Notes: generated by a model from the sequence alone, not told the origin. A stretch of DNA of 64,000 nucleotides from Niastella vici (GCF_002077945.1 NZ_LVYD01000024.1:124001-188000), one strand, 5' to 3'. Shown: positions 35,386 through 45,253, numbered from the stretch's first letter. Numbers and translations are program-made.

Positions 35386-36216
35386 CTACTTAACCGCCCT
35401 ATTCCCCACCTGGCTCATACTTTCAGCAGTTGCCACCACCACCGCACTTCCCAGAATGACCCCAAAACCAGTCATGGTTTTTCCATAACCTGTTGGTTCC
35501 CGCACATAGAACTGGTTGCCCCGGTAGGCGCTTGTAAGCCAGATGCTTTGCGGATCGTGGGTGGTTGTCAGCAATTCCGAAACATAAAAAGAATGCTCAA
35601 TGGCTACCGGTTTGGTGGTGGAATCGCCTATCATCAGGGTAAGATAGCTCCGGAACCGCAATGGCGAGCTGGCCTCGCTGAATGTGGCTACTTTTACGGG
35701 CACCGAATACCCATCGACCATCGCATAATTTATCTTGTGAAAGGCTGTGTCGGGCACATTTTCGATCAGTTTATTGGTAACCCCCATCGGGTTTTTGGCG
35801 ATAAACGATTGCGGCGGAATAAAATCCATCGTTGGCGGCAAACTGGCAGTGGCATGAATGCTTCCTGCAGTGGACCCAAAACTACTGCCCCTGTTACCGT
35901 AATTATAAGAATGGCCGTAAAAACCACCCTGGATAGTCATTTCGGCAGGCATATAGCTGATGGCCTTGTCGTTCACCACCAGGGCGCTCCGTTGCCAGTC
36001 GATATAAACCGGCACGTGCAATTTGTTTTGAATGTTGATGTTTATCGGGGCGTTCTGGCCATTGAAATTATATACTATGCGCAGGCTGTCGTTTTCTGAT
36101 ACAAATTCCAACCTATCGTTCATGGCCACACTTGAACTGCTGAGGGTGGTATACTGATAACGGGCACAGGAAAAACATAACAGGATTAAGCAAGATAAGG
36201 GTATAGTTTTCAGCAT
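35386..36216 (-). CDS. Hypothetical lipoprotein, last gene of the pgsA operon
   Basis: A 276-aa protein with lipoprotein signal MLKTIPLSCLILLCFSC (lipid Cys17). The mature part has a beta-rich segment (ININIQNKLHVPVYIDWQRS), a Gly/Asn/Ser/Tyr-rich stretch near residue 98 and a short hydrophobic segment near the C-terminus (TGFGVILGSAVVVATAE). No family recognised. It lies 91 bp downstream of the second sulfatase-fold gene on the same strand, so an accessory role for those enzymes is possible by position only. Confidence 0.72.
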   Translation of the reverse strand: MLKTIPLSCLILLCFSCARYQYTTLSSSSVAMNDRLEFVSENDSLRIVYNFNGQNAPININIQNKLHVPVYIDWQRSALVVNDKAISYMPAEMTIQGGFYGHSYNYGNRGSSFGSTAGSIHATASLPPTMDFIPPQSFIAKNPMGVTNKLIENVPDTAFHKINYAMVDGYSVPVKVATFSEASSPLRFRSYLTLMIGDSTTKPVAIEHSFYVSELLTTTHDPQSIWLTSAYRGNQFYVREPTGYGKTMTGFGVILGSAVVVATAESMSQVGNRAVK

Positions 36217-36307
36217 AACTTTTTTCTACAAGTTAAGCCAAATCAAAAACCGCAGATGTTAAGAGATGTTAAGGATACCTAAAATGAATTCATATAATAA
36301 ATTACAA

Positions 36308-37735
36308 TCATCGGTTAGGCGCCAGATCTATATACGGTACGTGCAGCTCATCATACAGCGCCCTGTCATCCGGATCCAGGAACGGCGGCGTATGATCGCC
36401 AACCAGCAGAATATGCGCTTTGGGCGCACCGGGCTGCCTCAGTTTACCGGCAAGGTCCCTGAAATACTGCTGATGCTGGTAAGCCATTTGAAGCACATGC
36501 TCAGTATACCCTTTTTTCTTCCATTTTTCAGCAAACCCGTTGTACCCGTCATCATGTATTTCAAAGAGGGGCAAATGGGTGCTTAAAGTAACCCAGTAAT
36601 AAAACTCCTTTCGCGCCGGATCGCTTTTCAATCTGTTAATCAACCAGGTGCTGAGCGCCGTATCACAAATACCCTGAAAATTTATATTTCCACAAAGCGG
36701 CATGGAAAGTTTCACGAAATCTTCCATGAACATGGCTTCCTGTATGCCCAGTGCCGGCCAAAGTTTTTTTCGATTATAGAAACCTGATTGAAACCCATGC
36801 AGCCCCACCACATAATATCCTTCGTGCTGCTTTTTTACAAAAATTGATTTCTCCTGCACCAGGCGGGTTTGCGCCTGGTATGAGTGAAACAGGTAACCGG
36901 TGATCTCCCTGAACTCGCCGGCCTGCGTTAAATACCTGTGTTGCGTATAGCCTTCCCGTAATAGGTACAAACTATCTGTTGCCAGTTGATACAACGGAGA
37001 TAGTATTTCATGCTGTAAAACGCTGTCTTTGACAACGCCCAACGATTCAACCAGGATCAATATTTGTTTTTTATCTGCAGCGCTATCTGGTTTCGGGGCA
37101 AATACCCTTTGCGCTACAGACCCCAGGTATTCTACCTTTGAATCATTTTTTGAGTTGTTATCATTGTTGTTTGCCAAAGCATATTGCACCGATTTCATTA
37201 ATGGCCAGGATGGTGCCGATACTATATTTTGTTTGATATGTAATAAACCAATCGACCACTTACTCAAGGGCCCCTGGCCATTTAAGAAATCGGCCAGCAG
37301 CAATCCAAACATAAACGGCCACAAAAATTTAAACCGCAAAAAAGGGTAATACCGGTTATACCGTTCCATGGCAATCACCAGCATTATTGTAAGGGCAACA
37401 AAAAGTACCAGCACACCACTCCATTTCAGCATATCGCCTACAGACATGGCCGGTATTTTTACAAGCGCATGGAATATTTCAAAAACGTCCATGAAGTACA
37501 GCGAAGAGGCGGCATATCCTATATCATATATTGCAAACAGCACCCAAAAGAGTATGAATATTTTGCGGTTTATATAAGGGTAAAGACAGGCGAGCAGCAA
37601 ATATTCCCAAACAAAATAGCCCCTTCTGATGAACACAAATGGCTGAACAACCCAGCATATGAGGTTTGGTATTACCAGTATCAACAATGCTGCAATTAAC
37701 CATTGCCATACATTTTTCTTTTGGATTTCCAACAT
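36308..37735 (-). CDS. LtaS/EptA-like sulfatase-fold membrane transferase (paralogue 2)
   Basis: A 475-aa protein with five N-terminal transmembrane helices (about residues 12-30, 43-55, 60-82, 104-123, 138-152) and a large extracytoplasmic domain. The metal and catalytic positions of alkaline-phosphatase-superfamily phospholipid head-group transferases are present: E230 (ILVESLG), candidate nucleophile T270 (LTQAGEFREITG), H387 (TLSTHLPL) and D447-H448 (VGDHTPPF). LtaS/OpgB enzymes move glycerol-phosphate from phosphatidylglycerol. It is a tandem paralogue of the next gene upstream, 12 bp away, in one operon with pgpA and pgsA. Substrate and acceptor are inference. Confidence 0.8.
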   Translation of the reverse strand: MLEIQKKNVWQWLIAALLILVIPNLICWVVQPFVFIRRGYFVWEYLLLACLYPYINRKIFILFWVLFAIYDIGYAASSLYFMDVFEIFHALVKIPAMSVGDMLKWSGVLVLFVALTIMLVIAMERYNRYYPFLRFKFLWPFMFGLLLADFLNGQGPLSKWSIGLLHIKQNIVSAPSWPLMKSVQYALANNNDNNSKNDSKVEYLGSVAQRVFAPKPDSAADKKQILILVESLGVVKDSVLQHEILSPLYQLATDSLYLLREGYTQHRYLTQAGEFREITGYLFHSYQAQTRLVQEKSIFVKKQHEGYYVVGLHGFQSGFYNRKKLWPALGIQEAMFMEDFVKLSMPLCGNINFQGICDTALSTWLINRLKSDPARKEFYYWVTLSTHLPLFEIHDDGYNGFAEKWKKKGYTEHVLQMAYQHQQYFRDLAGKLRQPGAPKAHILLVGDHTPPFLDPDDRALYDELHVPYIDLAPNR

Positions 37736-37747
37736 AGTCAGGGAGCA

Positions 37748-39109
37748 TTAATTTGGTATAAGTTCTATATAGGGTACCCGGTTCGCATCATACATTTTCC
37801 GGTCGGCGGGATCAATAAATGGTGGCGCATGGTCCCCTACCAGTAAGATATGCGCTTTGGGTGAACCCGGTTTGCTTAGTTTACCGGCCAGGTCCCGAAA
37901 CAATCCTTTTTGCTGATAAGCCATCTGCAGGGTATTTTCAGTGATCCCCTGTTCTTTCCATTGCCGGGCAAAATTATTATACGCCTCATCATGCACTTCA
38001 ACAAGCGGCAAATGCGTATTTAACGTAACCCAGTAATAAAATTCTTTTCTATCGGGTTGCCGGTTCATATTATTGAGCAGCCAGGTATTGATGACTGTAT
38101 CACAAATGCCTCTGAATTCATTGCTTCCACATAATGGCAGCTGAAGCGTATTCAATTGTTCAATAAAATACATTTCCTGCACCCCCAGCACCGGCCAAAA
38201 AACATTGCGACGGTAAAACTTCGAGGTATTGCCGTGCACGCCTATTACATGATATCCCTGCTCCTGCTTTTTTATCAGCAGGGAGCTATCTTTTACCCAT
38301 TTGTCGCGCACCAGGTAATAATGGAAAACACAACCGGTCAATTCCCTGAACTCACCGGCCTGCGTTAAATATTTATAAGATGCGGTGCCTTCCCTGATCG
38401 TGTACTGATGATTCTGCACCAGCTCATATAACGGTTGCACCACATCGCTATGTAACTTTTGATCGGTCAATAAACCCCACGATTCAACCAGTATGAGGGC
38501 TTCCTTATTGGTGGCCGCAGCGGCCGGTTCCTGCCAAAAAACTGTTTTTGCAGCAGACCCTAAATAGTCAATATTATGTTTGGCGGTACTTACAAAAACA
38601 GCGTGCTGCACCGCCTTTACAACCGACCAGGTGGGAACGGATACTATTTCTTTTTTCGATACAAAGAACACTACCCCAGCCAACACGATCAATGGCCACA
38701 GAAACCTGAGATGCATTATCCGGTAAGATGCTTCGTAACGGATAAGCCCTTTCACCAGGGTGAAAATAATGAGTATGAACAGGATCAGCAAACCGCCCCA
38801 TTTCAGCCAGTCAATTAATGCCAACTCCGGTATTTTGGCCAGGGCATGCACCATTTCCATAAAATCCATAAAAAACAGGGAGGAAGTAGCATACACCAGG
38901 TCATACACCGCGAACAGGATCCAGATCGTAATAAATAATTTGCGGTTGATAAGCGGGTATAAACAGGCGATCAATAAATATTCTGCTACGAAAACGCCTC
39001 TCGACAAACTTACTTTGGGTTCAAGTATCCAGAAGAGACAATTAGGAACAACAAGGATCAGCAATGCACCAAGAAGCCATTTCCCAATTTTTTGTTTTTG
39101 CATTTCCAT
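37748..39109 (-). CDS. LtaS/EptA-like sulfatase-fold membrane transferase (paralogue 1)
   Basis: A 453-aa protein with five transmembrane helices in the first 150 residues and the same motif set as its neighbour: E209 (LILVESWG), T249 (LTQAGEFRELTG), H366 (TLNTHLPL), D426-H427 (VGDHAPPF). Both paralogues share long stretches including KEFYYWVTL and KAHILLVGDH, so the pair arose by tandem duplication. Its start is 11 bp from the pgpA stop. An alternative is a phosphoethanolamine-type transferase; the closeness to pgsA/pgpA favours phosphatidylglycerol as donor. Confidence 0.8.
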   Translation of the reverse strand: MEMQKQKIGKWLLGALLILVVPNCLFWILEPKVSLSRGVFVAEYLLIACLYPLINRKLFITIWILFAVYDLVYATSSLFFMDFMEMVHALAKIPELALIDWLKWGGLLILFILIIFTLVKGLIRYEASYRIMHLRFLWPLIVLAGVVFFVSKKEIVSVPTWSVVKAVQHAVFVSTAKHNIDYLGSAAKTVFWQEPAAAATNKEALILVESWGLLTDQKLHSDVVQPLYELVQNHQYTIREGTASYKYLTQAGEFRELTGCVFHYYLVRDKWVKDSSLLIKKQEQGYHVIGVHGNTSKFYRRNVFWPVLGVQEMYFIEQLNTLQLPLCGSNEFRGICDTVINTWLLNNMNRQPDRKEFYYWVTLNTHLPLVEVHDEAYNNFARQWKEQGITENTLQMAYQQKGLFRDLAGKLSKPGSPKAHILLVGDHAPPFIDPADRKMYDANRVPYIELIPN

Positions 39110-39120
39110 ATGTAGGGTAA

Positions 39121-39561
39121 TTACATAAACCAGTTATACAGGAAATAAACACCCACTGTTAATAGGGCGCCTATTATATCATCTATCATAATGCCAATGC
39201 CCTGTTGTATTTGTTCAACCGGTTTAAAGAATGGTTTGAATATATCGAACAATCGCCATACAATAAAAAAAACTAAATAAGGAAGGAGCTTGTGGGGAAT
39301 AAAACATACAACGATCAGGGAGCCTATTACTTCATCGAGCGTAAAACAGGAAGGATCGTGCCCCACACATTTTTCGAAGCGGTATGCCAGGTAAAACGAC
39401 AGCGGAAGCAGCGCCAGCAAGGCGCCCACCAGCAGGCCATCGGGGTAAATGAACCAGGCCGCCCCAAAAACAAGCGCGCTTGTAATGGTTCCCGGCCCTT
39501 TCATAGTATACCCTACATAAAAAAAGGAGCCCGCTACTTTTTCCCAACCTTTCAATTCCAT
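39121..39561 (-). CDS. pgpA: Phosphatidylglycerophosphatase A
   Basis: Dephosphorylates phosphatidylglycerol-phosphate to phosphatidylglycerol in the inner membrane. The 146-aa protein shows the PgpA/YutG pattern: TMKGPGTITSALVFGAAW (in place of GTFGTLAA), the charged SCFTLDEVIGSLIV with its metal-binding DE, RLFDIFKPFF, and the C-terminal GIMIDDIIGAL with DD. Its start overlaps the pgsA stop region by 10 bp, so the two consecutive pathway steps are translationally coupled. Confidence 0.92.
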   Translation of the reverse strand: MELKGWEKVAGSFFYVGYTMKGPGTITSALVFGAAWFIYPDGLLVGALLALLPLSFYLAYRFEKCVGHDPSCFTLDEVIGSLIVVCFIPHKLLPYLVFFIVWRLFDIFKPFFKPVEQIQQGIGIMIDDIIGALLTVGVYFLYNWFM

Positions 39562-40121
39562 TTCTTAATAAAGGGTTTAACCAAACCGATGTATGATAAA
39601 GAGATGATCACCACTTCAAGCAGGGTATGCACCCTAAAGCGGTCTGTTGAAACTGGTATTATACGGTACAGCTGTTCAACGAAAAGCAGTAATCCATATA
39701 AATAGGATAAAGCCGTTTTTAATTTACTGATAAATAAGGTGGGCGTTTGACTGTCTTTATTGCCCGAAAAGGATGCTATGCGTATTATGGTCTGCAGTAT
39801 TTCACGCGTAAAATACAGGATGGTAAACCACCAACTGATGTCACCGGTTACATAAAAAAAAGCAAAGGCGCCCAGCAATACCACTTTATCGGCAATGGGG
39901 TCCAGTAATTGCCCCCATGATGTGCGGGCATTGAACTTTCGGGCCAGCCAGCCATCGACCCAATCGGTAAGGGCAATTACAATAAACCAGCCTACCCTGA
40001 TGACGGTGATCTTTCTGTCGTAAAAGATCGCCGTAAACAGTATAGCACCTGCCACAATGCGCACAATGGTTATCAAATTAGGTAACCATACGGGCAACCG
40101 GTAACTGGTAGTATTTGTCAT
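39552..40121 (-). CDS. pgsA: CDP-alcohol phosphatidyltransferase, PgsA-like
   Basis: An inner-membrane enzyme of the CDP-OH-P transferase family, likely CDP-diacylglycerol-glycerol-3-phosphate 3-phosphatidyltransferase. The catalytic motif D-x2-D-G-x2-A-R-x8-G-x3-D-x3-D is complete, from DWVDGWLAR to GQLLDPIAD. The start is ATG 40121 (189 aa, MTNTTSYRLPVWLPN): a -7 box ends 10 bp upstream, inside the longer frame from 40160. Being paired with pgpA supports the phosphatidylglycerol-phosphate assignment over other head groups. Confidence 0.9.
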   Translation of the reverse strand: MTNTTSYRLPVWLPNLITIVRIVAGAILFTAIFYDRKITVIRVGWFIVIALTDWVDGWLARKFNARTSWGQLLDPIADKVVLLGAFAFFYVTGDISWWFTILYFTREILQTIIRIASFSGNKDSQTPTLFISKLKTALSYLYGLLLFVEQLYRIIPVSTDRFRVHTLLEVVIISLSYIGLVKPFIKKWN

Positions 40122-40131
40122 TTTAATGGCG

Positions 40132-40139
40132 CAAAGATA
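40132..40139 (-). promoter_or_regulatory. Predicted -7 box of the pgsA operon
   Basis: TATCTTTG on the minus strand, 10 bp before ATG 40121 and immediately after the stop of the DPP-IV gene. No good -33 box is visible. It would start the pgsA-pgpA-transferase-lipoprotein transcript with a leader of only a few bases. Confidence 0.55.
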
Positions 40140-40140
40140 A

Positions 40141-42318
40141 TTATCTTCCGCCCGGTTCACAATGTGATCTCAGATAACTGGTATACAAGGAGCTCAGGTG
40201 TTCATAAGTACCTGCCCCTTCTGAAATGCTATGGGTTCGGTTAGGGTAACTCATAAACTGGAATTGCTTATTGTATTTGATGAGCTCGTTCAATAACAGC
40301 TCGGCATTCTGGTAATGTACATTGTCGTCGCCACTGCCATGAATATATAATAAGTTACCCCGTAAATTTTTTGCATGGGTTATGGGTGAACCCTGTATAT
40401 AATCGGCCCGGTTTTCCTGGGGCAATCCCATATAACGCTCCTGGTAAATATTATCATAGGTAAATATGCTGCCCACGGCGGCTACTGAAATACCTGTTTT
40501 GTAGATGTCGGGGTACTGGAACATCAGGTTCAGGGTGGCAGAACCGCCCCCACTCCATCCCCACACGGCTATGCGCGACGTATCAACAAAGGGCCATTTG
40601 CATACTTCGCGGGCAGCCATTGCCTGGTCGCGGATATTCACCTGCCCAATATTGCGATAGATGACCTTGCGCCAGTTGCGTCCTTTTGGCACCGGGGTGC
40701 CCCGGTTATCAATGGAAATATAGATATATCCATCTGTTGCCATATCACCTTTGTACAGGAAATTTTCTGCTATGCCATACTGGTCTCTTACGTTTTGTCC
40801 CCAGGGTTCGGTATACACATAAAATACAACCGGGTATTTTTTATTGGGGTCGAAGTTCTTCGGCTTTACCATCCAGCCATCCATTTCAATGCCTTCTGCA
40901 GTTTTCACTTTGAAGAACTCAATACCATTGGCTTTATCGGCTTTGGCAATGGCCTCGTTCACTTCATTGGCTCCATTCAGTCCTTTGTGATTGGGCAGGG
41001 AAACCCATTCATTTGTATAGGGCGTATAATAGTTCGAAAAAATATGCCGTGCATAGGTGCCCGTGGGTGAAACCGAATATTCATGGGTGCCATCCTGGCC
41101 GGCAGGCGATACCCGTTCTGCGGGGCCTTTGCCATTCAGTTTGGTACGATACAGGTATTTCTGTGTGCCATTGCCGGGTGAAGCCATAAAATACACATAG
41201 CCGTTCTTTTCATCAATTGCCGATATTTCCATTACATCGTAATTGCCATTGGTTATGCGCTCTTCTTTCTTTCCATCGCGGGTGATGCGGTATAAATGCC
41301 GCCAGCCGTCTTTTTCAGAAGCCCAGATAAACTCTTTGCCGCCGCTGATCCAGTCCCAGCCGCCCCAGATGTAATCGTTATCCCATAAGGGCTGAATATC
41401 GATCCAGGCCGAATCCTTTTCTGTATAAATAACCTTTGAAGCGCCGGTTTGTGTATTGCACAACAACAGATCGCTCTGGTTTTGATACCGGTTCAAATGC
41501 TGAACAATGAGCTCATTGTTATTGCCGGCCCACTCCATGCGGGGCACATAGCTTTGCAATACAGGGTCGGTAGCAATATCCATCCATTGTGTTTTGGCAG
41601 TAGCCACATCTACCACCCCAATTTTAAAGGGCGAAGGTGGTTCACCGGCAATCGGGTATTCAACCGGTACAGAAAATGGGTAAATGGAATCGGTATTATC
41701 AACCATCAGGTAATCCTTTGTTTTGCGGGCATCGATCTGCCAGTAAGCAATTTGCCTGCTGTCGGGGCTCCAGCGAAATCCGTCGCGGCAAAAGAACTCT
41801 TCTTCATATACCCAGTCGAAGGTGCCGTTTATGAATTTACGGTTACCATCGAGCGTAAGCTGTTGCACATTGCCGCTGGCCAGGTCTTCTACATACAAAT
41901 TGTATTCGCTTACATAGGCTACTTTGGCGCCATCGGGCGAAAATTTCGCAAACATCAGGGAGCTGGCGGGCCGGTTTTTGCCCAGTTGCTTTAAAGAGCC
42001 GGTTCCTGCATCAAAAACCCAGTAATCGCCCCGGGTTTGCAACCGCCATACTTTTTTGGTATTGGTGAACAGCAGCACCTTTTTTTCATCGGCCGAAAAA
42101 CTAAAACTGCGCACATTGAGCGGCGTTGTTCTTCCTTCGGGCGTCAATTGCTTTTTTGAAGCGATCACCGTTTTTGTGTTTTGCGGCAGGGTATATACAC
42201 CCAACTCGCCGTCTTCGATACGATAATAACCATTACCGTTGCCGGTCCATTTTATGGCACCCTGGGCAAATAGAAGAACGGGTACAAATACCGTAAGTAT
42301 CACCAATAAAAAAGTCAT
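40141..42318 (-). CDS. S9B dipeptidyl peptidase IV
   Basis: A prolyl-type aminodipeptidase, exported. From ATG 42318 (725 aa) it starts with signal peptide MTFLLVILTVFVPVLLFAQG; the 13 codons before it (from 42357) are encoded by a dispersed repeat and give a poor signal. The eight-bladed propeller carries the substrate-anchoring double Glu (DWVYEEEFFCRDGFRWSPD region, residues about 170-190). The hydrolase domain has the nucleophile in WGWSGGG, Asp in GSGDDNVHYQN and His in NRTHSISEG. It likely releases X-Pro dipeptides from peptides in the periplasm. Confidence 0.92.
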   Translation of the reverse strand: MTFLLVILTVFVPVLLFAQGAIKWTGNGNGYYRIEDGELGVYTLPQNTKTVIASKKQLTPEGRTTPLNVRSFSFSADEKKVLLFTNTKKVWRLQTRGDYWVFDAGTGSLKQLGKNRPASSLMFAKFSPDGAKVAYVSEYNLYVEDLASGNVQQLTLDGNRKFINGTFDWVYEEEFFCRDGFRWSPDSRQIAYWQIDARKTKDYLMVDNTDSIYPFSVPVEYPIAGEPPSPFKIGVVDVATAKTQWMDIATDPVLQSYVPRMEWAGNNNELIVQHLNRYQNQSDLLLCNTQTGASKVIYTEKDSAWIDIQPLWDNDYIWGGWDWISGGKEFIWASEKDGWRHLYRITRDGKKEERITNGNYDVMEISAIDEKNGYVYFMASPGNGTQKYLYRTKLNGKGPAERVSPAGQDGTHEYSVSPTGTYARHIFSNYYTPYTNEWVSLPNHKGLNGANEVNEAIAKADKANGIEFFKVKTAEGIEMDGWMVKPKNFDPNKKYPVVFYVYTEPWGQNVRDQYGIAENFLYKGDMATDGYIYISIDNRGTPVPKGRNWRKVIYRNIGQVNIRDQAMAAREVCKWPFVDTSRIAVWGWSGGGSATLNLMFQYPDIYKTGISVAAVGSIFTYDNIYQERYMGLPQENRADYIQGSPITHAKNLRGNLLYIHGSGDDNVHYQNAELLLNELIKYNKQFQFMSYPNRTHSISEGAGTYEHLSSLYTSYLRSHCEPGGR

Positions 42319-42350
42319 GAGCTGTCCTGAGCGGAGTCGAGGGATCGAAA
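42319..42350. repeat. Dispersed CCTGAGCGGAGTCGAGGGA-type motif
   Basis: CCTGAGCGGAGTCGAGGGAT at about 42324-42343 matches a short intergenic repeat that I recall as common in Bacteroidota genomes (variants of CCCTTCGACTCCGCTCAGG). Only one copy is seen here. It lies directly before the DPP-IV start. Confidence 0.5.
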
Positions 42351-42415
42351 AATGCATGCTGTTACAATTTGGAGCAGGAAATTAAGACTTTGCAGCCAAA
42401 CAATCATTACCACAA

Positions 42416-42447
42416 ATAAAAACCCCGCCCAAATGATGAGCGGGGGT
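42416..42447 (-). terminator. Terminator of the YXWGXW gene
   Basis: On the minus strand CCCCGC, about 10-nt loop and GCGGGG are followed by TTTTTATTTG. Confidence 0.75.
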
Positions 42448-42485
42448 GTCTGTACTCCTGATCCGTATAAAGAAGTTATAAAATT

Positions 42486-42782
42486 TTATCTGGCCCAATA
42501 ACCGGGAACCCAAACATAACCATGACGGCGGGGCGCCCAGTAACCTTCAACCCAATGACGATGGGGGCGAGGCATTACCCAGTAGCCGTCGGAGTGTACA
42601 TAGCGTCCATTACGCACTACCCAACCACCTTCTATCCACACATGGCGTGGCGATGGCGCTACGGGACGTACTACAACCGGGGCGGCCGGGCGAACCTTAA
42701 CGATCACCTGCGCTGAGGAGGCAAATGAAAAACCAACTACCAGGGCTGCGGCTAAAATGATGCGGTTAATATATTTTTTCAT
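42486..42782 (-). CDS. YXWGXW-repeat exported protein
   Basis: A small exported protein of 98 aa from ATG 42782 (MKKYINRIILAAALVVGFSF signal peptide). After a Val/Pro linker (VRPAAPVVVRPVAPSPRHVW) it has four aromatic-Gly-Tyr-Trp repeats: HVWIEGGWV, HSDGYWV, WVEGYWAP and VWVPGYWA, matching the YXWGXW/WxxGxW repeat family. Function unknown; such proteins are probably envelope-associated. It has its own terminator. Confidence 0.88.
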   Translation of the reverse strand: MKKYINRIILAAALVVGFSFASSAQVIVKVRPAAPVVVRPVAPSPRHVWIEGGWVVRNGRYVHSDGYWVMPRPHRHWVEGYWAPRRHGYVWVPGYWAR

Positions 42783-42919
42783 ACAATGATTTTTAGTTCT
42801 ACAATTCATTTTCCGTTTATTGGAGCCCTGTTAAAAACAAAAGTTTAAAGCCCTGCTTTTTGTTTTCATTTCATTAACAAATGGTCATTGTATGGGTAAA
42901 AAAAGCCCCGATATGTAGC

Positions 42920-42952
42920 AAAAAAAAGCCTCCCAACAAAAGTCAGGAGGCT
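42920..42952 (-). terminator. Terminator of fusA
   Basis: On the minus strand AGCCTCC, loop, GGGAGGCT followed by T7-8, 27 bp after the fusA stop. Confidence 0.9.
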
Positions 42953-42978
42953 CTATATTAAGAGATATGAGAACGCAA

Positions 42979-45126
42979 TTACTCAGCTTTCACTTTGCCT
43001 TTCACCTTGGCGATCACTTCTTCAGCGATGTTGGTAGGTGCAGGTGAATAGTGGCTGAACTCCATGGTGCTGGTAGCGCGGCCAGATGACAAGCTACGCA
43101 ACTGGGTTACGTAACCGAACATTTCGCTCAGCGGCACCTTGGCTTTAATTACCTGTGCATTACCGCGAGTGTCCATGCCTTCGAGCATACCTCTCCGCCG
43201 GTTAAGGTCACCGGTAACATCACCCATGTATTGATCAGGAGTGATAACTTCCACTTTCATGATCGGTTCCAGTAATACTGGTTGTGCTTTACGACCAGCT
43301 TCGCGGAAACCGGCTCTGGCACACAACTCAAACGACATACCGTCAGAGTCAACCTGGTGGTAGCTACCGTCGAAGATGCGGATCTTCACATTCTCAACAG
43401 GATAGCTGGCCAATACACCAGTACCCATAGCTGATTCAAAACCTTTTTGAATGGGTTGAATGAACTCACGGGGAATAGATCCACCGAAGATATCATTCAC
43501 GAACTGGAAGCCTTTGTCAGGATTTTCCTTCAGCCACTCTTCATCGGCAGGTCCCAATTCAAACACGATGTCGGCGAATTTACCGCGACCACCGGTTTGT
43601 TTTTTCAGGGTTTCGCGATGCTCAACACTTTTCCGGAACGCTTCTTTATAAGCAACCTGGGGAGCGCCCTGGTTAACTTCAACTTTAAACTCGCGTCTCA
43701 TACGATCGATGATGATCTCGAGGTGCAACTCACCCATACCACGCAGGATGGTTTGACCGGTATCTTCATCGGTATTTACGCGCAATGTAGGATCTTCTTC
43801 AACCAGCTTGGCAATGGCCATACCCATTTTATCAACGTCGGCCTGTGTTTTAGGCTCAATGGCGATCGCGATCACCGGCTCGGGGATGAACATGTTCTCA
43901 AGCACGATCGGATGATTTTCATCGCAAAGGGTATCACCGGTCTTGATCTCCTTGAAACCTACCGCAGCACCAATATCACCGGCTTCGATGAAATCGATGG
44001 GGTTTTGTTTGTTGGCGAACATCTTCATGATACGGCTGATACGCTCGTTTTTGCCACTGCGCATGTTCTTAACATACGAACCGGCATCGAGGTGGCCGCT
44101 GTAACAACGGAAGAAGGCCAAACGACCTACGAACGGGTCGGTCATGATCTTGAAAGCCAGGGCTGCAAAAGGCGCTTTAGGATCAGCCCTGCGAACTTCC
44201 GGTTCTAATGTATCAGGGTTAGTACCTACTATATCATCGATATCAGCTGGTGAAGGCAGGTAGCGGCAAACAGCATCCAGTGCAGTTTGTACGCCTTTAT
44301 TTTTGAATGAAGAACCGCACATCATCGGAACGATGCTGAGATCGATCGTTGCTTTGCGGATAGCTTCATGTACTTCATCTTCACTGATCGTGTTAGGATC
44401 GTCGAAGAATTTCTCCATCAGTTTGTCGTCGTATTCGGCAACAGCTTCAATGAGGTTTTGCCTCCATTCTTCAGCTTCTGCAACCATATCAGCAGGAACA
44501 GGGATCTCGTCGAAGGTCATACCTTCTGTTTCCATGTGCCAGATGATACCTTTCATTTTGATAAGGTCAACCACGCCTTTGAAATCATCTTCAGCGCCGA
44601 TGGGTAATTGCAGGGGAACTGCTTTTGCACCCAGCATTTCTTTAACCTGTTTAACCACCATCAAAAAGTCGGCGCCTGAACGGTCCATTTTGTTAACAAA
44701 ACCGATACGGGGAACTTTATAGCGGTTAGCCTGGCGCCAAACGGTCTCAGACTGAGGCTCAACGCCATCAACGGCAGAGAACAGGGCGATCAACCCATCG
44801 AGTACGCGCATTGAACGCTCTACCTCAATGGTAAAGTCAACGTGTCCCGGAGTATCGATGATGTTGAAATAGTATTTTTTAGTATTGGCATCTGCCTTAC
44901 CTTTTACGGTAGGGAAGTTCCACTGGCAGCTAACAGCAGCAGAAGTAATGGTGATACCTCTTTCTTTTTCCTGCTCCATCCAGTCGGTGGTAGCCGCCCC
45001 ATCATGCACTTCTCCTATTTTATGGATCATACCGGTATAGCGCAAGATACGCTCCGTAGTAGTTGTTTTACCGGCATCAATATGTGCCGCAATTCCAAAA
45101 TTTCTTTGTAATCGTAAGTCTGCCAT
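42979..45126 (-). CDS. fusA: Elongation factor G
   Basis: The translocation GTPase, 715 aa. It has the P-loop [15 protein letters not shown], switch [18 protein letters not shown], the DTPGHVDF box and the NKMD specificity box, followed by domains II to V ending in the Tyr-Ser-His segment SHYSPAP. In most bacteria it follows rpsL-rpsG; here it is 5.6 kb away from them behind protease genes and has its own -7 box and terminator, so it is a separate unit. A long frame on the opposite strand (43447-44208) is a shadow. Confidence 0.98.
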   Translation of the reverse strand: MADLRLQRNFGIAAHIDAGKTTTTERILRYTGMIHKIGEVHDGAATTDWMEQEKERGITITSAAVSCQWNFPTVKGKADANTKKYYFNIIDTPGHVDFTIEVERSMRVLDGLIALFSAVDGVEPQSETVWRQANRYKVPRIGFVNKMDRSGADFLMVVKQVKEMLGAKAVPLQLPIGAEDDFKGVVDLIKMKGIIWHMETEGMTFDEIPVPADMVAEAEEWRQNLIEAVAEYDDKLMEKFFDDPNTISEDEVHEAIRKATIDLSIVPMMCGSSFKNKGVQTALDAVCRYLPSPADIDDIVGTNPDTLEPEVRRADPKAPFAALAFKIMTDPFVGRLAFFRCYSGHLDAGSYVKNMRSGKNERISRIMKMFANKQNPIDFIEAGDIGAAVGFKEIKTGDTLCDENHPIVLENMFIPEPVIAIAIEPKTQADVDKMGMAIAKLVEEDPTLRVNTDEDTGQTILRGMGELHLEIIIDRMRREFKVEVNQGAPQVAYKEAFRKSVEHRETLKKQTGGRGKFADIVFELGPADEEWLKENPDKGFQFVNDIFGGSIPREFIQPIQKGFESAMGTGVLASYPVENVKIRIFDGSYHQVDSDGMSFELCARAGFREAGRKAQPVLLEPIMKVEVITPDQYMGDVTGDLNRRRGMLEGMDTRGNAQVIKAKVPLSEMFGYVTQLRSLSSGRATSTMEFSHYSPAPTNIAEEVIAKVKGKVKAE

Positions 45127-45184
45127 GACTTTGTTAAATTTTCTTTTTAATGTTCCAGGGTAAAATGCCCTGAAAATGAGCGGG

Positions 45185-45192
45185 CAAAGGTA
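45185..45192 (-). promoter_or_regulatory. Predicted -7 box of fusA
   Basis: TACCTTTG on the minus strand, 58 bp before the fusA ATG. The leader contains a CAGGG...CCCTG hairpin (about 45155-45171). No clear -33 box. Confidence 0.55.
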
Positions 45193-45253
45193 AGAAAAAT
45201 TCCAACGAATTTCGTATGGAACAGGTTAAAAATAAATACCCTGCCGGGGACCT

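Noticed and set aside
43447-44208. 253-aa frame antisense to fusA
   Set aside because: Complete overlap with EF-G and no domain features.
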